A stretch of 11,159 bases of DNA from Candidatus Saccharibacteria bacterium UBA949 (GTDB lineage: Bacteria > Patescibacteriota > Saccharimonadia > Saccharimonadales > Saccharimonadaceae): NCBI GenBank assembly GCA_002293245.1, contig DBCV01000019.1, positions 12,588 through 23,746 of the forward strand. The letters run 5' to 3'. Below, piece after piece: positions 1-5,965 of this stretch. The first letter of the stretch is position 1; each line of letters opens with the position of its first letter. The position numbers were made by a program, and so were the translations under genes. The notes under the pieces were generated by a model. The model made no database searches. It saw only the letters and a program-made list of their open reading frames with translations, and had not been told where the DNA came from.

Positions 1-134
1 CCCAAACCCCAGCCAGTCCAACTGGAGAAGCCGGCAACCACTCCAGCTATTGCCGCTCGTTTCGGATTGCGATATATCCCGCGGCGCGCGAACCATTGTC
101 CTGCATTTTGCGCAGCGTTCTTATTCTTTTGCAT
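1..134 (-). CDS. N-terminus of a PspC-like small membrane protein (partial)
   Basis: The 3' part of this gene lies beyond the left edge; only the first 44 codons are visible. The start is ATG at 134-132. Residues 13-44 (QWFARRGIYRNPKRAAIAGV, then VAGFSSWTGWGL) resemble the opening of a PspC domain: basic residues, a YR pair, then 'IAGV-AG', which begins a hydrophobic stretch. PspC-domain proteins are small inner-membrane proteins linked to envelope stress, but in this group their role is unknown to me. There is no Shine-Dalgarno. An extended -10 (TGATATAAT, 149-141) ends 6 nt before the ATG, so the transcript should be leaderless. The gene is divergent from the plus-strand gene at 192. The family call rests on about 30 residues and could be wrong; that this is a real gene start is better supported by the promoter. 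Confidence 0.55.
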   Translation of the reverse strand, partial: MQKNKNAAQNAGQWFARRGIYRNPKRAAIAGVVAGFSSWTGWGL

Positions 135-140
135 GGCTTT

Positions 141-149
141 ATTATATCA
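141..149 (-). promoter_or_regulatory. Extended -10 promoter for the PspC-like gene, leaderless geometry
   Basis: Minus strand 149-141 reads TGATATAAT, a TGn-extended -10. Six nucleotides separate the hexamer from the ATG at 134, so a normal start site would fall on the A of the start codon. No good -35 is seen at 17 nt, which extended -10 promoters tolerate. Confidence 0.65.
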
Positions 150-176
150 TATCTGTCCAAAAAATGATTTTGCTTG

Positions 177-185
177 TGGTATAAT
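177..185 (+). promoter_or_regulatory. Extended -10 promoter for the 192-572 gene, leaderless geometry
   Basis: TGGTATAAT at 177-185 is a TGn-extended consensus -10. Exactly 6 nt separate it from the ATG at 192, predicting transcription from the first base of the start codon. It argues against the in-frame TTG at 174, which would place the -10 inside the coding sequence. It is divergent from the -10 at 149-141, with about 30 nt between them. Confidence 0.7.
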
Positions 186-191
186 GAGTAT

Positions 192-572
192 ATGGACAAG
201 AGGCTAAAGGAATACATACGTTATATCGACTACGAGTCGGACAAGCTTTCTCAAACGAAAGATAAAGGGGATGAGTACTACCATAAACTCAAAAGGATAG
301 CGGCGCACCACAGGTTGGCCGTTAAGAATTTCCAACATGAAAGGTTGGTTCATCTTTTTGTCACTTTATTCTTCGGCGGTGCATTTATCACCATTTTTCT
401 CTTTTACTTGGGGCAGCAGGACATGCCACAGGTTCTGCATACACCGCTCGTGATTATTATAGGCATGCTGGGCATTACCACAGTCTTCTATATTCACCAT
501 TATTATAGGCTGGAGAATGGCGTGCAACGATTGTATCAATACAGCAAAAAACTATTTGAACTATCTAAGTGA
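192..572 (+). CDS. Small two-helix membrane protein of unknown function
   Basis: I do not recognise a family. The 126-residue product starts with a charged, probably helical soluble part (residues 1-52, rich in K, E, D, Y and H). It is followed by two hydrophobic segments (about 54-74 and 84-103) joined by a short loop, then a basic/aromatic C-terminal tail (YHHYYRLENGVQRLYQYSKK-like, about 100-122). With two helices, both termini are probably on the cytoplasmic side. The ATG at 192 is chosen over an in-frame TTG at 174 because a perfect extended -10 occupies the codons between them and because ATG-at-6-nt recurs in this window. The gene ends (TGA) 22 nt from the convergent dnaJ stop. No enzyme motif is visible. 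Confidence 0.75.
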   Translation: MDKRLKEYIRYIDYESDKLSQTKDKGDEYYHKLKRIAAHHRLAVKNFQHERLVHLFVTLFFGGAFITIFLFYLGQQDMPQVLHTPLVIIIGMLGITTVFYIHHYYRLENGVQRLYQYSKKLFELSK

Positions 573-594
573 TGGCGATGCGCTTAGGCGGTGA

Positions 595-1740
595 CTAACC
601 CCAAAACCCGCGCCTTTTTTCTCGGGTTTCTTCCGCACCTCCAAATTCTTTAAGCAAGTCTCTTTGGTGGCGGCTAAGGTTTTCGGGCGTTCTGACTCGA
701 ACAGTAATTATTTGTGCGCCACGCACGTCCGGACGGTTTAGATGGGGTACTCCGTGGCCAGAGAGCTTAAAGTCTTTGCCGCTTTGAGTCCCGGCTGGGA
801 TCTTCATTACCACTGGGCCATCGACGGTATCTACTTCTAACTCCGTGCCTAGGGCGGCGTCAACCATGTCCACTGTTTCTTCGCTTAGGATTAAGTCACC
901 TTCACGAGTGAATTTTTTGTGGGCTTTAACCCGAATATGTGCGAACAGGTCGCCCTTTTCACCGCCGCCACGCACAGCTTCCCCTTTATCACGCAATCTA
1001 ATCGTTGCCCCGTCATCAATTCCGGCGGGGACTTTGAGTTTAAACTCCTGCTTTTCGCGCTGCAAGCCACTACCATGACAAACGGCGCATTCTTTTTCTG
1101 GTACTTTTCCGCGACCATCGCAGGTTGGGCAAACTTCGGTTTGCTGGATTTGGCCGAAGAGGGTGTTTACCACTTTATTCACCTGCCCAGAGCCTTTGCA
1201 AGTTGGACAAGTTTTCATACCGTAGCCCGGTTCGGCGCCGGTGCCATGGCAATGGCGGCATTTGTCATCAAGTGTTATGCTGATCTCCTTTTCTGTGCCG
1301 AAAATCGCTTCCTCGAAAGAAAGTGTGACGTTTACCTCGACGTCGCGCCCGCGGACGGGTTGAGTACGACTGCGCCGACCACTGCCAAAACCGAATAAGT
1401 CCCCGAAAATGTCGCCGAAATCTCCGCCACCGAAGTCAAATCGAACGCCTTGACCACCAGCCGCCCCTGCGAAAGGACCGCCAGAGAAACCCCCGGCACC
1501 GGCTCCGCTGGTGCCGGCACCAACCCCAGCATGCCCAAACTGATCATAGCGTGCGCGCTTTTGCTTGTCTTTCAGGACTTCGTAGGCTTCGTTTATCTCC
1601 TTAAACCTTGCCTCATCACCCCCCTCCTTGTCGGGGTGATACTTGACCGCTAGCTTGCGAAACGCTTTTTTTACTTCATCATCACTGGCCGTCTTCCCGA
1701 CTCCTAGAACCTCATAGTAATCTCTTTTTGCGCTACTCAT
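595..1740 (-). CDS. dnaJ: Chaperone protein DnaJ (Hsp40)
   Basis: This is the DnaK co-chaperone: it delivers unfolded clients and stimulates DnaK ATP hydrolysis through its J domain. The 381-residue product has the full type I layout. It has a J domain with the HPD motif at residues 35-37, a Gly/Phe-rich linker (about 72-120), and four CXXCXGXG zinc modules at Cys161/164, 178/181, 204/207 and 218/221. A C-terminal client-binding and dimerisation region follows. The length is normal for the family. ATG at 1740 is preferred over an in-frame TTG at 1749, because that TTG overlaps the -10 hexamer. With the hexamer at 1754-1749, the mRNA leader would be only 1-2 nt. A CIRCE-like operator covers the -35, implying HrcA-type heat-shock repression. 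The gene lies downstream of ftsZ-nrdR-trx with no obvious terminator between, so it may also receive read-through. Confidence 0.97.
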   Translation of the reverse strand: MSSAKRDYYEVLGVGKTASDDEVKKAFRKLAVKYHPDKEGGDEARFKEINEAYEVLKDKQKRARYDQFGHAGVGAGTSGAGAGGFSGGPFAGAAGGQGVRFDFGGGDFGDIFGDLFGFGSGRRSRTQPVRGRDVEVNVTLSFEEAIFGTEKEISITLDDKCRHCHGTGAEPGYGMKTCPTCKGSGQVNKVVNTLFGQIQQTEVCPTCDGRGKVPEKECAVCHGSGLQREKQEFKLKVPAGIDDGATIRLRDKGEAVRGGGEKGDLFAHIRVKAHKKFTREGDLILSEETVDMVDAALGTELEVDTVDGPVVMKIPAGTQSGKDFKLSGHGVPHLNRPDVRGAQIITVRVRTPENLSRHQRDLLKEFGGAEETREKRRGFWG

Positions 1741-1748
1741 ATTATGCA

Positions 1749-1778
1749 ATTATACCACGTAACGCCCTAAAATAGCAA
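1749..1778 (-). promoter_or_regulatory. dnaJ promoter
   Basis: The minus strand carries TGGTATAAT at 1757-1749 (extended consensus -10). A weak -35, TTGCTA (1778-1773), lies 18 nt upstream of the hexamer. The hexamer ends 8 nt before the ATG at 1740, so the leader would be about 1-2 nt with no room for a ribosome-binding site. The -35 lies inside the CIRCE-like repeat, a good place for a repressor to act. Confidence 0.65.
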
Positions 1779-1798
1779 ACTATGGCGTAGAGTGCTAG
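1772..1798 (-). promoter_or_regulatory. CIRCE-like operator (HrcA binding site) upstream of dnaJ
   Basis: In dnaJ sense the site reads CTAGCACTC, a 9-nt spacer, then GTTTGCTAT. The CIRCE consensus is TTAGCACTC-N9-GAGTGCTAA: the first half matches 8 of 9, the second 6 of 9, and the spacer is exactly 9. It lies 32 nt upstream of the dnaJ ATG over the -35. CIRCE with HrcA is the classic repressor system of dnaK/groE/dnaJ operons. No hrcA is in the window. The pattern is visible in the sequence; the regulation is inferred. Confidence 0.65.
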
Positions 1799-1821
1799 AT
1801 TTTATGTGTGAAGCTACGGAA

Positions 1822-2088
1822 CTATTGTTGAATGTAATACGTGAGCTCGGAGATTAGTGGAAACCTGGTACCCCGCCACATCTCTTGCATGACGCCATCG
1901 TTAGTTAGGGCTATCAACGTGGGGTATTCTACGATATCGTAGGTCCTGGCTAAGCTATCGCCGTCTTTGGTGTCGGGATTAACCTCCTCGATTTTATACC
2001 CACCTGTTGCGCGTCCAAAATCATGCAGAAAATCCGTGACGGCCCTTGTATAGTCTTCGCCATCACGGTAAATCATTATAATCCTCAC
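1822..2088 (-). CDS. Thioredoxin-fold protein lacking the CXXC active site
   Basis: The 88-residue product looks like a minimal thioredoxin/glutaredoxin fold: a first strand (MRIIMIYR), a helix, a second strand (YKIEEVN), then the hallmark cis-proline loop at residues 55-57 (YPT) followed by strand LIALTNDG and a C-terminal helix. Where redox members carry CXXC, this protein reads RDGE (residues 8-11), and it contains no cysteine at all, so dithiol chemistry is excluded. It may instead be a binding or structural module. The start is GTG at 2088, supported by a perfect AAGGAGG five bases upstream and by a 4-nt GTGA overlap with the nrdR stop, which implies translational coupling. The product would be the third gene of an ftsZ-nrdR-trx transcript. 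The fold call comes from pattern reading only; the cysteine-free state is certain. Confidence 0.7.
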   Translation of the reverse strand: MRIIMIYRDGEDYTRAVTDFLHDFGRATGGYKIEEVNPDTKDGDSLARTYDIVEYPTLIALTNDGVMQEMWRGTRFPLISELTYYIQQ

Positions 2089-2540
2089 TTTGACCTCCTT
2101 CGTATGTCGCGCAATATCTGTTCAAATTCATCAATACTCTTGAATCTCAAAAAAACACTAGCAAACCGCACATACGCCACCTCATTAACGTCTGCCAGTA
2201 CTTCTAAGACTTTTTGACCGATAAACTCAGAAGTGACTTCGTTCCTATCTGCCCTATATATCATGTCTTCAACTTGACTGACTACCGCTTCCACCTCGGA
2301 GTCGCTGTTAAAAAACTTACCAACTGATTTACGAGTAGAATCAAGCAGCTTAGATTGATCAAATAGTTCACGGCTTCCACTACGCTTAACCACCATTACC
2401 GGTGGTCGTTCAATCCGTTCGTAAGTCGTGAAACGGTATTTGCCGTCCAAAGTCTCGCGTCGCCGGCGAATCGTGTCGCCATCACCCAGCTCTCGGGATT
2501 CTACAACTCGGCTGTCGCCGATTTTATACCCACTCAACAT
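2085..2540 (-). CDS. nrdR: NrdR-type regulator with ATP-cone but no zinc-ribbon cysteines
   Basis: NrdR represses ribonucleotide reductase genes: its ATP-cone senses dATP/ATP and an N-terminal zinc ribbon binds NrdR boxes. The 151-residue product keeps the family frame: SRVVESR and then RRRRE (25-29), RFTTYE (36-41), and an ATP-cone from about 48 (VVKRSG-RELFDQSKL) to 135 (VAYVRFASVFLRFKSIDEF). All four zinc ligands are gone: the first CXXC is replaced by S-G-Y-K (3-6), the second by T-L-D-G (30-33), and no cysteine occurs in the protein. ATG at 2540 is used here, but TTG at 2546 is equally possible because a GGAG-type site (within 2558-2553) is 6 nt from the TTG and 12 nt from the ATG. The gene begins 9 nt after the ftsZ stop, in the same frame, and overlaps the next gene by GTGA. 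Homology is clear; whether it still binds DNA is open. Confidence 0.85.
   Translation of the reverse strand: MLSGYKIGDSRVVESRELGDGDTIRRRRETLDGKYRFTTYERIERPPVMVVKRSGSRELFDQSKLLDSTRKSVGKFFNSDSEVEAVVSQVEDMIYRADRNEVTSEFIGQKVLEVLADVNEVAYVRFASVFLRFKSIDEFEQILRDIRRRSK
2094..2100 (-). promoter_or_regulatory. Strong Shine-Dalgarno that decides the GTG start at 2088
   Basis: Minus strand AAGGAGG, continuing into TCA, lies 5 nt before the GTG. It is complementary to the 16S rRNA 3' end and sits inside the nrdR coding sequence, so ribosomes finishing nrdR can restart. Confidence 0.8.
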
Positions 2541-2549
2541 ACCCAAGGG

Positions 2550-3881
2550 CTACTCCCTGTTCTCAGATTTATTCTTGAATCCAAACACTCCCCCGCCCGA
2601 CCTCCGGCGGCGACGCAAAAAGGCCGGTATATCTTGTTCATCATCGTTACTCGATTCAGCCTTTTTCTCGTTAGAGACAGCCCAGATGTCGCGCGGATTG
2701 TCGGAAGTAAATGTATTACTAGCCGGGCGCGGCTCAGACTGAGTTGGACGCTGCTCCCTGACCTCTCTCACCTCTTCGCGAGCTGGGGCTTTTACGTAGT
2801 CGTTCTTGTGCTCAAGATTCATATCTACAGATTGCACGGCTTCACTTTCCCGCTTCTCCTGTTGCTTATCGGCTGGTTTCTCTTTGGGCTCATCGTCTAG
2901 GGGCGGCAATGTATTTCCGCCATAGGCTGAGTCAAAGCCAGTTGCCACTACAGTAATTATCAACTCGTCTTCTAGCTCTGGTCGCAAGGTTGCCCCGAAG
3001 ATGATGTTGGCATCTGGACTTACAGCACTGGTAATCACTTCTGCCGCTTCTTGGATTTCGCTCATACTCATATCGTAACCGCCGGCTACGTTGAACAATA
3101 CGCCCTTGGCACCATCGATTGAAACCTCGATGAGCGGCGACTCTATTGCCTGTTGTGCAGCAGCAACTGCGCGGCCCTCGCCACCGGCACGGCCAATTCC
3201 CATTAGCGCCGAGCCAGCGTTCTTCATGATAGCTTTGACGTCAGCAAAGTCCAAGTTAATTAAGCCATGTTCGGTTATTAGTTCGGAGATGCCCTGCACG
3301 CCTTGACGCAGAACGTCGTCGGCAATCTTAAACGTTTCTAATAGAGGTGTACGAGGGTCAATAGTTTGCAACAAGCGATCGTTTGGGATGGTAATCAGAG
3401 TATCCACCTCTCGCGACATTTTGGCGATTGCCCACTCCGCATTGCGCTTGCGGGTGGCTCCCTCGAAAGTAAATGGTCGAGTTGCCACGCCAACTGTCAT
3501 AACTCCGGCTTTCTTAGCTTCTTCGGCCACGATGTATCCAGCGCCGGATCCAGTGCCGCCACCGGCACCAAGCGTAATAAAGGCCATGTCAGCACCCTCA
3601 ATTGCTTTTCTGATCTCTTCACGGGATTCTTCGGCCGCTGTTTGCCCGACAGTAGGGTCAGCTCCTGCGCCTAAACCGCCTGTCGTATCACGGCCCAGAT
3701 GCACCTTGACGTCCGCCTTGGAATTATGCAGCGCCTGTGCATCTGTATTCATTACTATAAATTCCACCCCGGTTAGACCGGCATCTTTCATCCGGTTAAC
3801 TGCTGACCCACCAGCGCCCCCGACCCCGACCACCTTTATCCGCGCAAAGGCTTCTACTTCACTAGGTTTTACTTCTGGCAT
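2550..3881 (-). CDS. ftsZ: Cell division GTPase FtsZ
   Basis: This tubulin homologue polymerises with GTP into the division ring on the inner face of the membrane. The 443-residue product has the nucleotide-binding GVGGAGG start (19-25), the tubulin signature GAGGGTGSGAG (105-115), and the T7 synergy loop NLDFADVK (209-216) that completes GTP hydrolysis on the neighbouring subunit. The core ends near 320. A charged, disordered linker (about 321-416, rich in E, K, R, Q, P) leads to the conserved C-terminal peptide DIPAFLRR at 417-424, the usual docking site for FtsA, SepF or ZipA. An Arg run, GGG and a short basic tail follow. ATG at 3881 has GAGGAG 7 nt upstream. Transcription starts from a strong promoter at 3939-3911. 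It probably heads an operon with nrdR and the thioredoxin-fold gene. Confidence 0.97.
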   Translation of the reverse strand: MPEVKPSEVEAFARIKVVGVGGAGGSAVNRMKDAGLTGVEFIVMNTDAQALHNSKADVKVHLGRDTTGGLGAGADPTVGQTAAEESREEIRKAIEGADMAFITLGAGGGTGSGAGYIVAEEAKKAGVMTVGVATRPFTFEGATRKRNAEWAIAKMSREVDTLITIPNDRLLQTIDPRTPLLETFKIADDVLRQGVQGISELITEHGLINLDFADVKAIMKNAGSALMGIGRAGGEGRAVAAAQQAIESPLIEVSIDGAKGVLFNVAGGYDMSMSEIQEAAEVITSAVSPDANIIFGATLRPELEDELIITVVATGFDSAYGGNTLPPLDDEPKEKPADKQQEKRESEAVQSVDMNLEHKNDYVKAPAREEVREVREQRPTQSEPRPASNTFTSDNPRDIWAVSNEKKAESSNDDEQDIPAFLRRRRRSGGGVFGFKNKSENRE

Positions 3882-3883
3882 AT

Positions 3884-3904
3884 TTACACTCCTCGTCTAA
3901 TCAT
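3884..3904 (-). other. Possible 6-codon leader ORF in front of ftsZ
   Basis: An ATG at 3904 opens a reading frame encoding MIRRGV, closed by TAA at 3886-3884, which is 2 nt before the ftsZ ATG. The ATG lies exactly 6 nt after the ftsZ -10 hexamer, the spacing seen at the leaderless genes of this window, so it could be translated from the first base of the mRNA. The ftsZ ribosome-binding site (GAGGAG, 3894-3889) is inside it. It includes AGA and CGA codons in tandem. It may be chance: in a 23-nt leader a short frame is easy to obtain. Confidence 0.35.
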
Positions 3905-3910
3905 ATTTTT

Positions 3911-3939
3911 ATTTTATCAGTCGTCCACTACAATGTCAA
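3911..3939 (-). promoter_or_regulatory. Near-consensus sigma70 promoter of ftsZ
   Basis: Minus strand TTGACA (3939-3934), 17-nt spacer, TGA-TAAAAT (hexamer 3916-3911): consensus -35, ideal spacing and a TGn extension. The start site is predicted near 3904, giving a leader of about 23 nt for ftsZ. It begins directly after the terminator-like hairpin of the pilus region, which separates the two transcription units. Confidence 0.85.
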
Positions 3940-3940
3940 C

Positions 3941-3983
3941 AGAAAAGTCGGCAAATGCCTCTCGTTTTTCAAGAGGCGTTTGC
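3941..3983 (-). terminator. Probable intrinsic terminator after the small pilin gene
   Basis: On the minus strand, arms at 3983-3972 and 3962-3951 form a 12-bp stem (GCAAAcGCCTCT with AGAGGCaTTTGC, one C/A mismatch) with a 9-nt A-rich loop. It is followed 3 nt later by CTTTTCT. The U-tract is only four long and offset, so termination may be partial. It starts 15 nt after the pilin stop and ends just before the ftsZ -35. Confidence 0.65.
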
Positions 3984-3998
3984 TGGCGACAAAACCGT

Positions 3999-4484
3999 TT
4001 ATACGTCTTCGCAGTAAATCGAGTTACTACTCTCAAGGGTCGTGAAAACGGCGGCCTGGTTATTACTGGCGGCTCGCGTGAATTCTCCGCCTTCGATCGT
4101 AGGGCACACCCCACGACGCATTACCCGAATTGTGGTTGTGGGATCTGCCGCATCACCGGGAACCGCCTGGAAGTCTATGACCTGCACGAGTGTGATATCA
4201 CCTGATAGTTCGTTCAAGTAGTTGCAAAAACCGTTACCTGCAAACGTACCATCCCCGTTGCCATCACAACTGACGATAGCAGGAGCCTGGCCACGGTTGT
4301 TTGTGCGAAAAGTGGTGACTGCGGCTCCGGCTATACCTATGTCGTTACGGCGTTGGGTATCCCTTTGGCTCCGCTGGAGCGCAGGCAGCGCTAAGAAAAC
4401 CATCATAAATATCAAGCCGGCGATAGCGAGCACCAACACGACCTCGATAATCGTAAAGCCTTTTTTATCATTTATTTGCTTCAT
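3999..4484 (-). CDS. Type IV pilin-like protein, candidate main pilus subunit
   Basis: The 161-residue product has a class III signal: a short basic leader MKQINDKKG cut before Phe10, then FTIIEVVLVLAIAGLIF with the conserved Glu at mature position 5. After processing by PilD the hydrophobic helix would pack in the pilus core. The helix continues as LPALQRSQRDTQRRND, a stretch typical of main pilins. Cysteines at 73/87 and 127/158 could form two disulfides. Residues 74-79 (DGNGDG) between the first pair look like a calcium-binding loop. Among the pilin genes here it is the shortest. It has its own strong promoter with a long purine-rich leader and a downstream terminator, which fits independent high expression of a main subunit. 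It could still be a fifth minor pilin, since other pilA genes may lie outside the window. Confidence 0.85.
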   Translation of the reverse strand: MKQINDKKGFTIIEVVLVLAIAGLIFMMVFLALPALQRSQRDTQRRNDIGIAGAAVTTFRTNNRGQAPAIVSCDGNGDGTFAGNGFCNYLNELSGDITLVQVIDFQAVPGDAADPTTTIRVMRRGVCPTIEGGEFTRAASNNQAAVFTTLESSNSIYCEDV

Positions 4485-4529
4485 TGTTTTTATTCCCTTT
4501 CTGTTCTTTCTGGATTATATTCTTGTCTT

Positions 4530-4563
4530 ATTATATTTTAGCTTATGATTATTCGGATGTCAA
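4530..4563 (-). promoter_or_regulatory. Promoter of the small pilin gene, with stacked -10 hexamers
   Basis: Minus strand TTGACA (4563-4558), 17 nt, TAAAAT (4540-4535); a TATAAT (4535-4530) overlaps it and another TATAAT lies at 4519-4514. The first pair is a near-perfect sigma70 promoter and would give a leader of about 44 nt. The leader is A/G-rich, carries two CAGAAAG copies and a weak AAGGGA site about 10 nt before the ATG. Confidence 0.75.
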
Positions 4564-4580
4564 GCATTTTACCTAAAGTT
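4561..4580 (-). repeat. Shared promoter-upstream element, copy A (before the small pilin gene)
   Basis: Minus strand AACTTTAGGTAAAATGCTTG, beginning 4 nt after the PilX-like stop codon trinucleotide. Copy B at 5981-5963 differs by one substitution and one missing T. In both copies the final TTG is the start of the next gene's -35. Confidence 0.6.
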
Positions 4581-4581
4581 T

Positions 4582-5910
4582 TTATAATGCACCCCCATAC
4601 GAGTTGGCGCACTGATTGTCGCGGTTGATAGCTTTTCCAGGTGCATAGAGGAAGTTCTTGCAAATCGTTGCACCAGCATTATTGATGATTTCCGCGGCAA
4701 ATTCCGGATAAGGGAAATACGTATCAACTAACTCCACTCGCGATAATACCCGACGGTAGAGATCGGATGCGCGACCAGTCGAATCCACTTCCGGCTGAAC
4801 CATATTGAACGGTAGGCGCTTACCAGCAGCATCAAAGGCTTCGACGCCAAAGCTGGCCGATTGACCGTAATATGTGGATAGCCGCACAAAGGTGTTCGCG
4901 TTGTTGCGCTGACCACCTACTGGGTCCGGTAGGTTAATACGAACTGCACAAGAATAACCGTTTTCGCCACCGCTGAAGCTTTGACTGCATTTAACTGGCA
5001 GAGGATTATACCCTTCTGGCGGAGTGTCATACGGTTGGCTGTTGCCAACAGCTGACCCCGACTTGGCTACGATATCCGCGCCGATTGCTTCGTTCAAGCT
5101 ATATCTGCCGTTACTGGTCGGATAAAGCATCAGAGCAGCTTTATCAGTCTGGCTGCCGTTGCCGGAGTCTAACTGCCCTAAGTTGAAGTTCCCGGCGGTT
5201 TGCATAAGCTGAAAACGTAGGACCGGGGGAGAGTTGACGGCCCAGTTGTTGTTTAACGGAAAAGCGCTTTGCTCCCCGCCCCAGGTTCGCAAGGCACCTG
5301 TGTTGGACGCTCCGCCGATGTCTTCCGTCCTGAACCAGCGGACGACAATATGGTTGATATTTACATTTGTATTGGCCGTTCCGGCATCGTTAATCTCGGC
5401 TACACGAAGCGGGATGATTTTTGACGAACGGTTGTCAGCCAGATAACCCAGATAATCGTTAGTATTCGGATGGACAATCACACAAGTATAGGCTTGCTGG
5501 AGGTCGTTTTCGGAATCTGCACCACCGGCATCAAGCGGCTGACCGCTATCGCCGCCAGCGCCACTGCCATAAAGGGCCCGAGCTACCGAGTCGCAGTTGC
5601 CGGCTTTGATTTCGCTGACTATGTTTTCGCACGAGGCGCCCTCGATAATGCCGCTTGCGCCGGTGCTGCCCTTGCTGAGGCAGTCTTGGTAAGCCATGGT
5701 TGCCCGCTTAGCGTCTTCCACGCCGGCCAGTGCTGAATCATAGGCAGACTGTGCCAGATCTTGATCGGATGCGGACTGCTGTTCGTTCATCATGATCCTG
5801 ATGAAGCTAAGCGTAATAACGCCAAGCAATAGTGTTGTAAAAATTACAACATATAGAGAAACCATTCCCCTTTTTAGCTCACCCAGCCGTTTCTTTCTTG
5901 ACTTTACCAT
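4582..5910 (-). CDS. PilX/GspK-like minor pilin
   Basis: A 442-residue product. A basic N-terminus (KSRKKRLGELKRG, to residue 15) is followed by one hydrophobic helix (about 16-38, VSLYVVIFTTLLLGVITLSF) and then EQQSASDQDLAQSAYDSALA (43-62). That last stretch is the PilX N-terminal pattern of a helix leading into 'Q-A-A-E/S-A'. Glu at mature position 5 is absent (Tyr20 if cut after Gly15), as in GspK/PilX-type tip subunits. The large remainder has several cysteines and no fold I recognise. It is last in the pilD-H-I-J-K-type order and the largest subunit, as GspK usually is, so a tip role is inferred. Its start is fixed by AAGGAGG 6 nt before the ATG. It also has its own promoter in the 69-nt gap behind the PilW-like gene. 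Confidence 0.8.
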   Translation of the reverse strand: MVKSRKKRLGELKRGMVSLYVVIFTTLLLGVITLSFIRIMMNEQQSASDQDLAQSAYDSALAGVEDAKRATMAYQDCLSKGSTGASGIIEGASCENIVSEIKAGNCDSVARALYGSGAGGDSGQPLDAGGADSENDLQQAYTCVIVHPNTNDYLGYLADNRSSKIIPLRVAEINDAGTANTNVNINHIVVRWFRTEDIGGASNTGALRTWGGEQSAFPLNNNWAVNSPPVLRFQLMQTAGNFNLGQLDSGNGSQTDKAALMLYPTSNGRYSLNEAIGADIVAKSGSAVGNSQPYDTPPEGYNPLPVKCSQSFSGGENGYSCAVRINLPDPVGGQRNNANTFVRLSTYYGQSASFGVEAFDAAGKRLPFNMVQPEVDSTGRASDLYRRVLSRVELVDTYFPYPEFAAEIINNAGATICKNFLYAPGKAINRDNQCANSYGGAL

Positions 5911-5916
5911 TATTGT

Positions 5917-5923
5917 CCTCCTT
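5917..5923 (-). promoter_or_regulatory. Strong Shine-Dalgarno of the PilX-like gene
   Basis: Minus strand AAGGAGG, 6 nt before the ATG at 5910. It contrasts with the leaderless starts elsewhere in the window. Confidence 0.8.
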
Positions 5924-5935
5924 AATTTTGCTTTT

Positions 5936-5965
5936 ATTATACCATAGCGACTTTGCTAAACGCAA
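5936..5965 (-). promoter_or_regulatory. Promoter of the PilX-like gene
   Basis: Minus strand TTGCGT (5965-5960), 18 nt, TGG-TATAAT (hexamer 5941-5936, extended). Predicted leader about 20 nt, containing the AAGGAGG site. The -35 is weak and joined to repeat copy B. Confidence 0.6.

Noticed and set aside
174..191. TTG at 174 as start of the small membrane protein
   Set aside because: The codons between 174 and 192 are the extended -10 itself; the ATG at 192 fits the recurrent 6-nt geometry.
573..594. CTAAG/CTTAG arms between the convergent membrane-protein and dnaJ genes as a terminator
   Set aside because: Five-base arms with a 13-nt loop and no T-run are too weak.
604..629. Inverted repeat AAACCCG / CGGGTTT at the 3' end of dnaJ as a bidirectional terminator
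   Set aside because: The stem is only 7 bp with a 12-nt loop, it lies inside dnaJ coding sequence, and neither side is followed by a T-run.
919..1398. A 159-codon open frame antisense to dnaJ
   Set aside because: It is the complement of conserved DnaJ codons, including the zinc modules, with no protein-like motif and no start signals.
1741..1749. TTG at 1749 as dnaJ start
   Set aside because: It shares a base with the -10 hexamer and would lie upstream of the predicted transcription start; the J domain aligns well from the ATG at 1740.
2550..2920. The long charged linker of FtsZ as a frameshifted or fused region
   Set aside because: Disordered, variable linkers before the conserved C-terminal peptide are normal in FtsZ, and DIPAFLRR is intact in frame.
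3388..3900. A 170-codon open frame antisense to the ftsZ N-terminal half
   Set aside because: It lies wholly opposite a certain gene, has Pro/Ser/Ala-rich composition typical of an antisense shadow, and has no promoter or ribosome-binding site of its own.
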